DNA of 64,000 bases from Sporosarcina sp. BI001-red (GCF_003384035.1 NZ_QQAK01000012.1:359691-423690); one strand, 5' to 3'; positions 29,287-37,390 are shown, numbered from the stretch's first letter. Notes: generated by a model from the letters alone, not told the origin. Program-made: numbers and translations.

Positions 29287-30108
29287 ATGAATGAAGCTGC
29301 CTTACAAAAAGATGCGATGCGCGTACTTAAAGCAACGAGCCGCACATTCTACATACCGATTAAATTATTGAACTCGACACTGCGTAAAACGGTTGGATCC
29401 GCTTATCTATGCTTACGTGCAATCGATGAAATTGAAGATCACGAGCATCTGGATCCTGTAAAAAAGACTGCATTACTTCGTGCAACAGCAGAGTTGCTTC
29501 GAAATGGATTTAACCAGGAAGATTATGAAGCCCTTTTAAAACCTGTTGAAGGACAGTTGCCCGAAGTGACACGTCGTCTAGCGGACTGGCTCGCAGTATG
29601 CCCCTCGGAGTTGTATGAAAACGTGCGCAATGTGACTGCGATTATGGCAGATGGCATGGCGAAGTGGGTTGAAAAGGACTTCCAAATTGGAACTAAAGAA
29701 GACTTAGACGAATATACGTACTTTGTAGCAGGACTCGTTGGTGTCATGCTATCTGATATTTGGGAGCAATACGATGGGACAAAAACCGATCGCGAATTAG
29801 CAATCGGATATGGTCGTGGATTACAGGCAGTCAATATGCTACGTAATCAAGACGAAGACGCAGAACGAGGCGTCCGCTTCTTACCCGAAGGATGGACGCG
29901 TGATGACATGTTTGACTACGCCAAAGAAAATCTAAACATGGCGGATGACTATATGAAGCAAATCGAAACGAAAAACATTACACTATTCTGCAAAATCCCA
30001 CTAGCACTCGCGAAAAAGACATTGTCTGCACTTGAAAAAGGTGAAGAAAAGATGAAGCGCGAAGAAGTGAACGCAACAGTAGATGAAATTTTAAAAGAAA
30101 CCACATAA
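29287..30108 (+). CDS. Squalene/phytoene synthase-like protein (YisP-like)
   Basis: 273 residues, all-helical isoprenoid synthase fold. The first Asp-rich motif is intact (RAIDEIED). The second, normally DxxED in NILRDVGED, reads NMLRNQDEDAERG, so its first Asp is Asn. YLCLRAIDEIE and GRGLQAVNMLRN are the family anchors. B. subtilis YisP, a related protein, was reported to act as a farnesyl-diphosphate phosphatase rather than a synthase, so a similar role is possible. It is an orphan with no carotenoid or hopanoid genes nearby. The start follows AAAGAAGGA. Confidence 0.78.
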   Translation: MNEAALQKDAMRVLKATSRTFYIPIKLLNSTLRKTVGSAYLCLRAIDEIEDHEHLDPVKKTALLRATAELLRNGFNQEDYEALLKPVEGQLPEVTRRLADWLAVCPSELYENVRNVTAIMADGMAKWVEKDFQIGTKEDLDEYTYFVAGLVGVMLSDIWEQYDGTKTDRELAIGYGRGLQAVNMLRNQDEDAERGVRFLPEGWTRDDMFDYAKENLNMADDYMKQIETKNITLFCKIPLALAKKTLSALEKGEEKMKREEVNATVDEILKETT

Positions 30109-30133
30109 AAGAGCAGCCGCAGCTGCTCTTTTT
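30107..30133 (+). terminator. Terminator of the YisP-like gene
   Basis: 11-bp stem AAAAGAGCAGC/GCTGCTCTTTT with CGCA loop; it begins inside the stop codon. Confidence 0.88.
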
Positions 30134-30178
30134 AGTTTGCGGAATGCTCGCGATAGGGTGTTGATCATAATATGGCGG

Positions 30179-30498
30179 ATTCCGCTCATAACCTCAGCAT
30201 TGTGATCATAAACCTCGAATTCCGCTCATATCTCCAGCATTGTGATCATAAATCTCGAATTCCGCTCATAACCTCAGCATTGTGATCATAAATCTCGAAT
30301 TCCGCTCATAACTCCAGCATTGTGATCATAAATCTCGAATTCCGCTCATAACCTCAGCATTGTGATCATAAATCACAGATTCCGCTCATAACCTCAGCAT
30401 TGTGATCATAAATCTCGAATTCCGCTCATAACTCCAGCATTGTGATCATAAATCACAGATTCCGCTCATAACCTCAGTATTGTGATCATAAACCAGCC
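30179..30498. repeat. Tandem array of eight 40-bp units
   Basis: Eight contiguous 40-bp units, each starting ATTCCGCTCATA and carrying TTGTGATCATAA in the middle, with degenerate partial units on both flanks (from about 30160 and to about 30540). Units differ at two places in a mosaic manner: ACCTCAG versus ACTCCAG, and AATCTCGA versus AATCACAG. Each unit is itself a diverged dimer of about 20 bp sharing TCATAA. There are no spacers, so it is not a CRISPR, and 40 bp is not a multiple of three, so it is unlikely to be coding. It fills the otherwise gene-free 30134-30625 gap between two convergent genes. Confidence 0.92.
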
Positions 30499-30625
30499 AA
30501 TATCGCTCATACCCACTGAAACGTGATGAAAACCCGCTAAACAATCCTACATTTATTCCACAAAAACATTATTAATTGGTGGCAATAGTGTCCAATTAAG
30601 TATGTAAAACAAATTAGACGAATTG

Positions 30626-31162
30626 CTAATGCAGCTCGTCTAATTTTGAAGAATCTAGTTCGTGAAGAAAATCCCGAATTTGTCGCCGGGATTGAAGATG
30701 GAAAACCATTTTTCCTTCTTCCGCGTATCGAAGCATCCTGCCCCGCATACCCACTTTTCTACGCCCATACGTAGTCACGATATACTTGAGGAATTCCCAG
30801 TCCAATTTTTCAGGACAGTCTTTTCCGAGTTCAGGTCTCGTTTGACGATGATAACGAATCCGCCGTTTTAGCACACGATACAAACATAGGTAAAGAGGAA
30901 GTTCCAAGTACACAATGGTATCTGCACGCTTTTCACGAACTGACACTGTACTGGAATAGTTTCCTTCTATAATCCAAGTCGAATCTGCCGTTGCTTCAAC
31001 TTGACGCTGTTCAAATATTTCCAAAGGGACCTCCTTCCATCCAGGTTCAAAATAGAGACTATCCAAATAAGTAACTGGATAATTGAGCATTTCTCCTAAG
31101 GAACGAGCAAATGTCGACTTCCCCGCGCCCGCGGAAATTCCCATCACTAGAATCCGTTGCAT
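30626..31162 (-). CDS. P-loop nucleotide kinase-like protein (FlaR-type 'topology modulation' family)
   Basis: 178 residues. P-loop GISAGAGKSTFARSLG at the N-terminus, LDSLYFEPGWKEVP in the substrate region and WIIEGNYSSTV are typical of adenylate-kinase-like proteins annotated as DNA topology modulation protein FlaR-related. Real substrates are unknown. I start at the ATG at 31162, with GGGAGG upstream; an earlier ATG lies over that site. It is 15 bp downstream of the ABC-F gene. Confidence 0.8.
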   Translation of the reverse strand: MQRILVMGISAGAGKSTFARSLGEMLNYPVTYLDSLYFEPGWKEVPLEIFEQRQVEATADSTWIIEGNYSSTVSVREKRADTIVYLELPLYLCLYRVLKRRIRYHRQTRPELGKDCPEKLDWEFLKYIVTTYGRRKVGMRGRMLRYAEEGKMVFHLQSRRQIRDFLHELDSSKLDELH

Positions 31163-31177
31163 AACGACCTCCCTCAT

Positions 31178-32791
31178 TCAAACTTCAACTTGCTTTCGCC
31201 GAGCAAATTCAAAATCCCCATCGTGTACAGTCATCTTTTTTTGATCAATCCACGCAATCTTATTAAATAGCTTTTGCAAAAAATAACGGTCATGACTCAC
31301 TGCAATGAGCGTCCCTTCAAAATTATCAAGTGTTTCTTCTAGCACTTCCCGACTCTCAATGTCCAGATGATTCGTTGGTTCATCCAGTAGGAGCAAGTTA
31401 ATATTTTGTTGCATCAGCTGCGCGAGTCGAAGGCGCATCTTTTCGCCGCCACTCAAATCTTTCACTTTCTTAAAAACGTCATGACCATAAAACAGAAACT
31501 GCGCGAGAACGTGTCGGGCATCGGGTTCAGTCATCGCTATTTCCTCACGAAAGGCATCAATCAAACGCAATTCATCGTTTACCGTTTCAAATTGTTGTGC
31601 CAAGTATCCGATTGTGACATTACTACCTGTGTGAATCAGACCTTCTGATGGTTCTAATTCTTTCAAGATCATCTTCAAAAGCGTGGACTTGCCTGTGCCA
31701 TTATCTCCAACTATTGCTAAGCGATCTTGCCAGTATACAGACATCGAAATGTTATCAAAAATCACTTGCTGTTCCGATTTAAAACGATGACTAAGCTCCT
31801 CAACCCGTACGACTTCTTTCCCACTACGTTCACCCGCTTCTAACTGCAGACGCATCGCTTTCTCTGTTTTCGGCTTTTTGACGACTTCCATTCTCGCGAG
31901 CATTTTCTCCATGGACTTCGCCTTGCGAAATAAATCCGGATTTGGGGGTGAAGCTTCATTTGCCCATTGACGAAGTCTACGGATGGATTCCTTGATTTTT
32001 TTGATTTTCTTTTGCTGTTCTTTGTACTCCGAAAACTGTTGTTCCAATTTAGCTTCCCGATTCATTAGAAATGCATCATAATTCCCGTGACTTACCCAGC
32101 ATTGCCCATCTTCTACCTCAATGACTTTACCGACAACACGGTTCATGAATTGCCGATCATGAGAAACAAGTATTACAGTCCCAGGAAATTGTTGAATGTG
32201 CTGCTCTAGCCATTCAATAGCAGATAAATCCAGATGATTCGTCGGTTCATCCAAAAGAAGGATATCCGGATTTTTCAGTAAGATTTGGCCCAACATTACT
32301 TTTGTTTTCTCGCCTCCACTTAAGTCTTCGAACTCCTTCTGGAAAAAGTGTGTAATCCCTAATCCATTTGCGATACTTGTTAGTTTAGACTCCATCTCGT
32401 AGCCGCCAAGTTCCATAAACGTCTCTTGAAGTTCCCCATATTGACTAAGAATTCGTTCCGAAACATCTGTAGCCATTTGTAATTCATATTCTTTCATGCG
32501 GCGTTCGATTGCTAACAGGTCGCTAAACGCCACCAACAAAACATCTTTAACAAGATGATCTGGGTAGGAAGGAATCTGATGCAAATAACCGATTTTGCTG
32601 TCCTTTGACTGGATAATACGACCGTTGTCAGGGGTTTCGACCCGTGCGAGTAAGCTTAACAATGTCGTTTTCCCACATCCATTACGTCCAACCAGCGCCA
32701 CATGTTCGCCAGATTTCACTTCCATTGTCAATTGTTCAAGTACAACCGTACCGCCAAACGATTTTGTAATGTTTTCCGCTTTAATATGCAT
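31178..32791 (-). CDS. ABC-F family ATPase, probable ribosome-associated / antibiotic-resistance type
   Basis: 537 residues with two ABC domains and no membrane segments. Domain 1: GRNGCGKTTLLS, LSGGEKTKVMLGQ, LLLDEPTNHLD. Domain 2: GDNGTGKSTLLK, LSGGEKMRLRLAQ, LLLDEPTNHLD. The inter-domain linker is basic and helical (KKIKKIKESIRRLRQWANEA). ABC-F proteins act on the ribosome, and several protect it from drugs. The ATG at 32791 is chosen because GGAGG precedes it. Two hairpins and a 46-codon ORF upstream suggest attenuation, which is common for drug-inducible ABC-F genes. The antibiotic class is not predictable. Confidence 0.88.
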   Translation of the reverse strand: MHIKAENITKSFGGTVVLEQLTMEVKSGEHVALVGRNGCGKTTLLSLLARVETPDNGRIIQSKDSKIGYLHQIPSYPDHLVKDVLLVAFSDLLAIERRMKEYELQMATDVSERILSQYGELQETFMELGGYEMESKLTSIANGLGITHFFQKEFEDLSGGEKTKVMLGQILLKNPDILLLDEPTNHLDLSAIEWLEQHIQQFPGTVILVSHDRQFMNRVVGKVIEVEDGQCWVSHGNYDAFLMNREAKLEQQFSEYKEQQKKIKKIKESIRRLRQWANEASPPNPDLFRKAKSMEKMLARMEVVKKPKTEKAMRLQLEAGERSGKEVVRVEELSHRFKSEQQVIFDNISMSVYWQDRLAIVGDNGTGKSTLLKMILKELEPSEGLIHTGSNVTIGYLAQQFETVNDELRLIDAFREEIAMTEPDARHVLAQFLFYGHDVFKKVKDLSGGEKMRLRLAQLMQQNINLLLLDEPTNHLDIESREVLEETLDNFEGTLIAVSHDRYFLQKLFNKIAWIDQKKMTVHDGDFEFARRKQVEV

Positions 32792-32819
32792 AATAAGTGC
32801 CTCCAGGAGCGCACTTATT
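32792..32819 (-). promoter_or_regulatory. Hairpin sequestering the ABC-F ribosome binding site
   Basis: Perfect 9-bp stem (AATAAGTGC at 32811-32819 read on the minus strand, GCACTTATT at 32792-32800) whose 10-base loop holds GGAG, with the ATG immediately after the stem. Folding would hide the Shine-Dalgarno sequence. Confidence 0.6.
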
Positions 32820-32829
32820 TCAGGCAAAC

Positions 32830-32862
32830 AAAAAAAGACCACCTGTTAACAAGCAGTCTTTT
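32830..32862 (-). terminator. Leader terminator (attenuator) upstream of the ABC-F gene
   Basis: On the minus strand AAAAGACTGCTTGTT pairs with AACAGGTGGTCTTTT (with G-U pairs), followed by a further T-run. Less than 45 bp remain to the ABC-F start, too little for a separate promoter, so ABC-F transcripts must read through it. A competing stem TCTTTT/AAAAGA just upstream overlaps its 5' arm and could be an antiterminator. Confidence 0.65.
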
Positions 32863-32878
32863 CGTGAAAAGAGTGAAG

Positions 32879-33019
32879 TTAATCAGTTGCGCATTGATTT
32901 TTTGGTTTTCTAAAAATGGACATACGTATCCCGTTCTCCAAAAAATCGAAAGTAATGACACGTGCAAAATACATTGCTGTATCTACCTGTACACCTGTCA
33001 GCGCGACTGTCTTCTTCAT
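32879..33019 (-). CDS. 46-residue leader ORF upstream of the ABC-F gene
   Basis: Begins MKKTVALTGVQVDTAMYF and ends KPKNQCATD, 46 residues, with an excellent site GGAGGTGG 6 bp before its ATG and a promoter just upstream. It ends 16 bp before the leader terminator. It could be a regulatory leader peptide whose translation senses ribosome-targeting drugs, or a small protein in its own right; I do not recognise a family. There is no signal peptide or membrane segment. Confidence 0.6.
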   Translation of the reverse strand: MKKTVALTGVQVDTAMYFARVITFDFLENGIRMSIFRKPKNQCATD

Positions 33020-33051
33020 TCTTTCCACCTCCGTTCATATTAGTTATTATA

Positions 33052-33080
33052 ATTTTATCACGCCAATGATTGACTTGCAA
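33052..33080 (-). promoter_or_regulatory. Promoter of the ABC-F leader
   Basis: On the minus strand TTGCAA (33075-33080) and TAAAAT (33052-33057), 17-bp spacer; the leader ORF starts about 30 bp downstream. Confidence 0.6.
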
Positions 33081-33105
33081 GAAAACTTCGTTCAATCATC
33101 TAGAT

Positions 33106-33633
33106 TCAGTTATATTTTTCAACATACTCCTCATAGGAGATGACTTCAATGGCATCCGACCAATGGAGGACCGTTTCCACAAAATCCTTAATGTCAATCC
33201 CTTTCTGTCCATACGTTTCCCCTGAATTCATTGTTCCTGTCGCATTTTCGATATAAGTTACCCGATATCCTCGGTCAAAGGCAGCGATAGATGTGAACAT
33301 ACAGCAATATTCCGTGTTAAAACCCGTGATTATCAGATGATCGACATCCGATTCCTTTAAACGCTCGGCTAAGTCCGTTTTGTAAAAAGAGCTAGGTGTA
33401 CGTTTTTCAATCACGGTATCGGCATACTCTTTCACTGAATCATGTAACTCTGCTCCTTCTGAACCTTCCAATAATGCACTGTCCTCTTCACTGTTGAGAT
33501 GCTTCATGAAGAAAATCGGGAGTTCTTTAGTTTTAAATTCACGAATCGCTTTTTGAATGTTCGTTAATTCTTCTGTAAAGTTCCCGAAATTCACAATACC
33601 ATTTTGTACATCGATGACTAAAAGTGCTCTCAT
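33106..33633 (-). CDS. Isochorismatase-like cysteine hydrolase
   Basis: 175 residues of the isochorismatase/nicotinamidase fold. The catalytic triad positions are visible: Asp in LLVIDVQNG (Asp8), Lys in IEKRTPSSFYKT and Cys in ITGFNTEYCCMFT. No lid domain. The substrate is undetermined; family members hydrolyse nicotinamide, isochorismate, carbamoylsarcosine or similar. A single gene, co-directional with its neighbours and 26 bp upstream of the ABC-F leader promoter region. Confidence 0.87.
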   Translation of the reverse strand: MRALLVIDVQNGIVNFGNFTEELTNIQKAIREFKTKELPIFFMKHLNSEEDSALLEGSEGAELHDSVKEYADTVIEKRTPSSFYKTDLAERLKESDVDHLIITGFNTEYCCMFTSIAAFDRGYRVTYIENATGTMNSGETYGQKGIDIKDFVETVLHWSDAIEVISYEEYVEKYN

Positions 33634-33680
33634 GGAAATGCACCTACCTTTTCAAGATTTCTCTATCGCAGAAACTCTAT

Positions 33681-34082
33681 TCACAAATGAGGAAGGTCCA
33701 ATTGCCACGAAACGCCAAAGCGATCATTTACCCATCCAAATTGTTGGCTAAACCCATAATCTTCTAGTGGCATGAGTGGCTGCCCACCTTTCACCAGGTT
33801 TTCGTATAAACATCGAATTTCCTCTTCAGAATCACAATTGATGTAAATGGAAAAAGAAGGTGTGAAGGTAAACTGATGGGTGACATTACTATCTATGCAC
33901 ATGAAGTCTTGCCCCTTCAATGAGAACGTTGCTTTCATTACGCTTCCTTCATCTCCAGATTGTCCTTTTCCATATCGTGAGATACTGTTAATTTTAGAAT
34001 CGGCAATAAGTGACGTATAAAAGTTCATAGCTTCTTCTGCGCTACCATCTTGAAACATTAGGAAAGGTGTTACTTTTCCCAT
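33681..34082 (-). CDS. VOC-family protein, PhnB/YjdN type
   Basis: 133 residues. MGKVTPFLMFQDGSAEEAMNFY and SIYINCDSEEEI with C-terminal YGFSQQFGWVNDRFGVSWQL are typical of the PhnB-like branch of the vicinal oxygen chelate fold. Often annotated as 3-demethylubiquinone methyltransferase-like, which is not supported for this subfamily. Function unknown. The next VOC gene lies 36 bp upstream on the same strand. Confidence 0.85.
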   Translation of the reverse strand: MGKVTPFLMFQDGSAEEAMNFYTSLIADSKINSISRYGKGQSGDEGSVMKATFSLKGQDFMCIDSNVTHQFTFTPSFSIYINCDSEEEIRCLYENLVKGGQPLMPLEDYGFSQQFGWVNDRFGVSWQLDLPHL

Positions 34083-34118
34083 TGGTTATCACTCCTTTCA
34101 GTATATAACCATTACTAT

Positions 34119-34505
34119 TTAGTAAACTTGTTCCTTCACCGCAAAGTAATTTCCTTCTGGATCTGCAAAGTTAAAGACACGTCCAGATGGCATTCTTACT
34201 ACTTCACCAACAGTCACTTCCTTGTTAGTGAATTTTTCATAGAGTTCGTCCAGCTTGTCCGTCACAAACATAAGTGAAGGTGTCCCCATATTTAATTCCG
34301 GTTGCATATTGGATATAAGCTCTTTGTTGTGAAGAATGATACTTGTTTCTGAACCATCCGATGGTGCAATTTCAATCCAACGCATCCCCTCGCCGTTGTC
34401 TTCCTCTGAAATGACACTGAATCCGATATCCTCTACCCAAAACTTCTTCACGCTGTCTTGATCTGAGACGTACACCATCACTTGTCCAAGTTTTTGAATC
34501 AACAT
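34119..34505 (-). CDS. VOC-family (glyoxalase/bleomycin-resistance fold) protein
   Basis: 128 residues with two beta-alpha-beta-beta-beta halves: MVYVSDQDSVKKFWVEDIGF, MRWIEIAP and SLMFVTDKLDELYEKF, MPSGRVFNFADPEGNYFAVKE. Metal ligands may be incomplete. The substrate is unknown. The start follows GAAGGAGGCAGA. The 211-bp gap upstream (34506-34716) has only a weak hairpin near 34611-34651. Confidence 0.85.
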   Translation of the reverse strand: MLIQKLGQVMVYVSDQDSVKKFWVEDIGFSVISEEDNGEGMRWIEIAPSDGSETSIILHNKELISNMQPELNMGTPSLMFVTDKLDELYEKFTNKEVTVGEVVRMPSGRVFNFADPEGNYFAVKEQVY

Positions 34506-34716
34506 TCTGCCTCCTTCAACTCTATGTAACGTCCATTTAACAGGCGAACTCCATACATAGTCGATTTCATTAACTCATTCGTTGTGAACACTTGATATTC
34601 CTTTATTTCAATGGAGGTGCCAATGGGATTTCTCCACTTTCATTGACACCTCTTCGAACCCTAATCACGTAAACAATGAGGTTCTATTATTTTTACAGCA
34701 CTCAACGTATGACAAT

Positions 34717-35160
34717 TTACGTTTCTAGACTCAGCTCCAACAGACAACTCACTTCAGAAAATCCTAAATTTTCGTAAAGGCATTTTGCTTCATTTCCTTT
34801 GAATACGTTCAGTTGAACCGATCTATAGTTTTCTTTGTTGAACTTTTTGATGGCTTCTTGACAAAGTTTCCGACCCACTCCTTGATTTCTGAACGCTGGG
34901 AGTACATAAAGTTCGGATATAAAGCCTTTCGATCCCTCCATATATGCATCACGAATCTCCCCTACTCCAATCCACCCTTGAACGGTTCCCTTTTCTAAAA
35001 AAACCAGGTAATCGAAATTATTATAAAAAAATGGTGCTAAGGGTGTCAGTTCACTTTCCTTTTTCCTATCTAAGTACCCAACAGTCGCTTCCGACATTAC
35101 TGTTTGCCAATGAGATAAAATCTCTAACGTTTCCATCTCCGTAGCCATTCGAATCTCCAT
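34717..35160 (-). CDS. GNAT-family N-acetyltransferase
   Basis: 147 residues. The acetyl-CoA-binding motif A is ISELYVLPAFRNQGVGRKLC (R/Q-x-x-G-x-G/A form NQGVGRKL), followed by motif B VQLNVFKGNEAKCLYENLGF. The start at 35160 follows AAGGAGGGG; a longer in-frame start overlaps the methyltransferase. The acceptor substrate cannot be predicted. It lies directly after the methyltransferase gene. Confidence 0.88.
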   Translation of the reverse strand: MEIRMATEMETLEILSHWQTVMSEATVGYLDRKKESELTPLAPFFYNNFDYLVFLEKGTVQGWIGVGEIRDAYMEGSKGFISELYVLPAFRNQGVGRKLCQEAIKKFNKENYRSVQLNVFKGNEAKCLYENLGFSEVSCLLELSLET

Positions 35161-35177
35161 AATTCCCCTCCTTTTTT

Positions 35178-35891
35178 TTACTTTATGCATTTAAAAATGC
35201 GTACACCTAATTGTTTCTTATAGTTTTCCGTTACTATCAAATGTTGACTTAAAATATTATGAAAGTCTTCCTCTATGGATTCTGAGAGTGAAAAATCAGT
35301 AGCGGTTTCACTGTCTTCATTATCGGTTTCCAGTTCAGGAACATCGATTGACTGGATGGTTAAGCCTGCTGCAAGAAATGCCACCATCCATTCATTTACT
35401 GACCAAAGTTGTTCCATCCCGTAAAACTCCATTATTTCTTTCCGCTCCTCCGCACTCACTGGCTGTTCTAGAACCATTTCGATTGCGAAAAGTTTACCAT
35501 TTTCTTTCAAGACTCTTGTCAACTCAGCAATACTCATAGTCGGAGTAGTAAAAGAAATTACAGATTCAGAGAGAACAAAATCAATAGAGTTTTCCTCGTA
35601 GGGTAACTTTTGTATATCTTGAACTTCAATCCTTATATCTTTCTGTAACTTTACTAAACGTTCTGTAGCTTTCTCAACCATCAAAGGATTATAGTCTACC
35701 GCTAGTACCTGACATTCAAATTCCGTGGCGAGATACCCGGCCGTTTGACCCGTTCCACATCCTGCATCCAATACCACCATGTTTTCATGGAACCGTTCCT
35801 CAGCTAACAATTTCTTAGTAAGTAAAAGACCTCCGGGATGAGCTCCTCCTATCCCAAAAACGGCTAGACAATCTAAGTACGTCTTCTCCAA
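35178..35891 (-). CDS. Class I SAM-dependent methyltransferase
   Basis: 237 residues. SAM-binding motif I is VVLDAGCGTGQTAG, with acidic motif II VLAVDYNPLMVEKA and motif III region LPYEENSIDFVLSES. The substrate is unknown; the layout resembles small-molecule methyltransferases. The start is TTG after AGGAAGTGAAGG. Forms a likely two-gene unit with the GNAT gene downstream, 17 bp apart. Confidence 0.85.
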   Translation of the reverse strand: MEKTYLDCLAVFGIGGAHPGGLLLTKKLLAEERFHENMVVLDAGCGTGQTAGYLATEFECQVLAVDYNPLMVEKATERLVKLQKDIRIEVQDIQKLPYEENSIDFVLSESVISFTTPTMSIAELTRVLKENGKLFAIEMVLEQPVSAEERKEIMEFYGMEQLWSVNEWMVAFLAAGLTIQSIDVPELETDNEDSETATDFSLSESIEEDFHNILSQHLIVTENYKKQLGVRIFKCIK

Positions 35892-36025
35892 ATACCTTCA
35901 CTTCCTCTCCTGCTATAGATATGCAATTACTTTCATAAATGAAAAACATTTTTCCCCAATCATTATCAAGTAGATTAAGGCCTTCTAGCCCACCACTGCA
36001 TACGATAGTGGAAGGAGGAATTGGG

Positions 36026-36817
36026 ATGCCTGTCATTAAAACAAATGAGTGGTTGCTTGAACATTATCAAGATCCTTTAAAGTTGTGTAAAAAAATGAAA
36101 CCATTCTTCCCTCGTGTTTCCGTTAATGAAATATACGACTACTTTCGGTTGCATGGAATGTATCAAGAGGCAGTTAAAAGTGGAGCTACGCTTGTACAAA
36201 CGATGAAACAAAACAACATTTGGGGAATTGTCGAACGAGAACATCAGGCACTTCAAAAGAAGTGGAAAGGTCCAGACGTTCCAATTATTATTTTGCCTTC
36301 AAATACAGCAGATCCGAAGCTGTTGAGTGATACGAATGGGAAAGCGGGCTTGGCGTTTGCCGATAAACTATTTCTATTTGTACCCGAAACCATTTTAGCG
36401 CATGAATTGAAAGCCTTATTCATCCATGAATACAATCATCTATGTCGAATGTGGCTAACAAAAAAAGAGGAGAACTCATTCACATTGCTCGACTCAATCA
36501 TTCTAGAAGGGCTAGCCGAGCACGCGGTGCGTGAACGATTAGGCGAAGCTTTCACCGCAACTTGGACAAATTACTATTCACATGAAAAGCTCGCAAGGAT
36601 TTGGGAAAAGTCCATCTTACCCAAAAGGATGCTAAAGAAATCTCACCACCTACACAACCAATACTTATATGGATGGAACGGCCACCCTAAAATGGCTGGA
36701 TATTGTGTTGGCTATTACTTAGTTGAGACATATATGAATACGCACAAAGTATGCATTCTCGACATATTGGGTGAAAACGCTGAAGTCATCGCCGGCCTTA
36801 CTCAACTGAAAAAATGA
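36026..36817 (+). CDS. DUF2268 putative zinc-dependent protease (YjaZ type)
   Basis: 263 residues. The HExxH-like motif is HEYNH in LFIHEYNHLCRMW, followed about 25 residues later by the third-ligand region LEGLAEHAVRER. This is the DUF2268 'predicted Zn-dependent protease' pattern. No signal peptide is seen. The ATG at 36026 follows GGAAGGAGGAA; an upstream in-frame ATG at 35939 lacks a site. Convergent with the small Gly/Tyr-rich gene. Confidence 0.85.
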   Translation: MPVIKTNEWLLEHYQDPLKLCKKMKPFFPRVSVNEIYDYFRLHGMYQEAVKSGATLVQTMKQNNIWGIVEREHQALQKKWKGPDVPIIILPSNTADPKLLSDTNGKAGLAFADKLFLFVPETILAHELKALFIHEYNHLCRMWLTKKEENSFTLLDSIILEGLAEHAVRERLGEAFTATWTNYYSHEKLARIWEKSILPKRMLKKSHHLHNQYLYGWNGHPKMAGYCVGYYLVETYMNTHKVCILDILGENAEVIAGLTQLKK

Positions 36818-36821
36818 CTTC

Positions 36822-36870
36822 AAAAAAAACAAGGAAGGCGCCGCCCAACCAATCCAGGCGCCACTTTCCT
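36822..36870 (-). terminator. Terminator of the Gly/Tyr-rich gene
   Basis: GC-rich hairpin (GGAAGGCGCC with GGCGCC-ACTTTCC, loop about 14) followed on the minus strand by eight T. Confidence 0.8.
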
Positions 36871-36887
36871 CGTCATGCCTTAACAAC

Positions 36888-37154
36888 TCACCAAAAAAAG
36901 AATGGAATTAACGCAAGTGTTGCAATAGAACCTATCGCGATTCCTAAACCGAATCCATTACGTCTATATCCATAGCCGCCATATCCGTAACCGAATCCAC
37001 CTAAATTTCTACCACCATTCATCGGTTGTAAATATACTTGTCGATTATCTACGTGTTGGATAATTCCACGATGCTCCCTACCATCGTTCGTTCGAATCAC
37101 AACTGCTTTCCCGCGATGACGGTTACACATCTGATGCATGTTTTCTTTCGCCAT
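36888..37154 (-). CDS. Small Gly/Tyr-rich protein with Sm-like N-terminus (possible spore-coat associated)
   Basis: 88 residues. The N-terminal part (MCNRHRGKAVVIRTNDGREH, RGIIQHVDNRQVYLQPMNG) looks like a short Sm-like beta-barrel seen in spore-coat-associated proteins of Bacillales. Then come a Gly/Tyr-rich linker (FGYGYGGYGYRR) and a C-terminal hydrophobic helix ending in FFFW. The start at 37154 follows GGGAGGGG. Divergent from the YjcZ-type gene. A role at the spore surface is inferred from composition and neighbour. Confidence 0.6.
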   Translation of the reverse strand: MAKENMHQMCNRHRGKAVVIRTNDGREHRGIIQHVDNRQVYLQPMNGGRNLGGFGYGYGGYGYRRNGFGLGIAIGSIATLALIPFFFW

Positions 37155-37259
37155 TTTTACCCCTCCCCTCTTAGTCACCCTCTAGCAGTATATGAACGCA
37201 TAGCATCTATCGAAGGGGACAACACCCAAAAAAATCATCAATTGTGTGAATGTCCCTGT

Positions 37260-37285
37260 CACAGATATGCTGTACGCATACTCTA
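37260..37285 (+). promoter_or_regulatory. Possible SigK/SigE-type sporulation promoter
   Basis: CACA at 37260-37263 and CATACTCTA at 37277-37285 fit the SigK pattern (AC, about 14-16 bp, CATAnnnTA). Located upstream of a small ORF and the YjcZ-type gene. Short consensus, so chance matches are possible. Confidence 0.4.
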
Positions 37286-37310
37286 TCAACATAGGCAACG
37301 TGGAGGTGGG

Positions 37311-37385
37311 ATGAGCGGGTCTGGATATCCATTTACTCGAACTGCTTATGACTACTCTTTTAAAGTTAAACGTTTGAGGAGGTGA
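37311..37385 (+). CDS. Possible 24-residue ORF upstream of the YjcZ-type gene
   Basis: Starts [17 protein letters not shown] just after GGAGGTGGG and ends at a TGA that overlaps the ribosome binding site of the next gene. The MSGxGY start resembles short sporulation proteins, but no hydrophobic helix follows. It may be a coupled leader or chance. Confidence 0.3.
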   Translation: MSGSGYPFTRTAYDYSFKVKRLRR

Positions 37386-37390
37386 AAACT

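Noticed and set aside
30179..30498. The repeat array as a CRISPR
   Set aside because: Units are contiguous 40-mers with no unique spacers and no cas genes nearby.
34506..34716. Small gene or riboswitch in the gap before the VOC gene
   Set aside because: Only a weak imperfect hairpin (about 34611-34651) and a 23-codon ORF of no clear merit.
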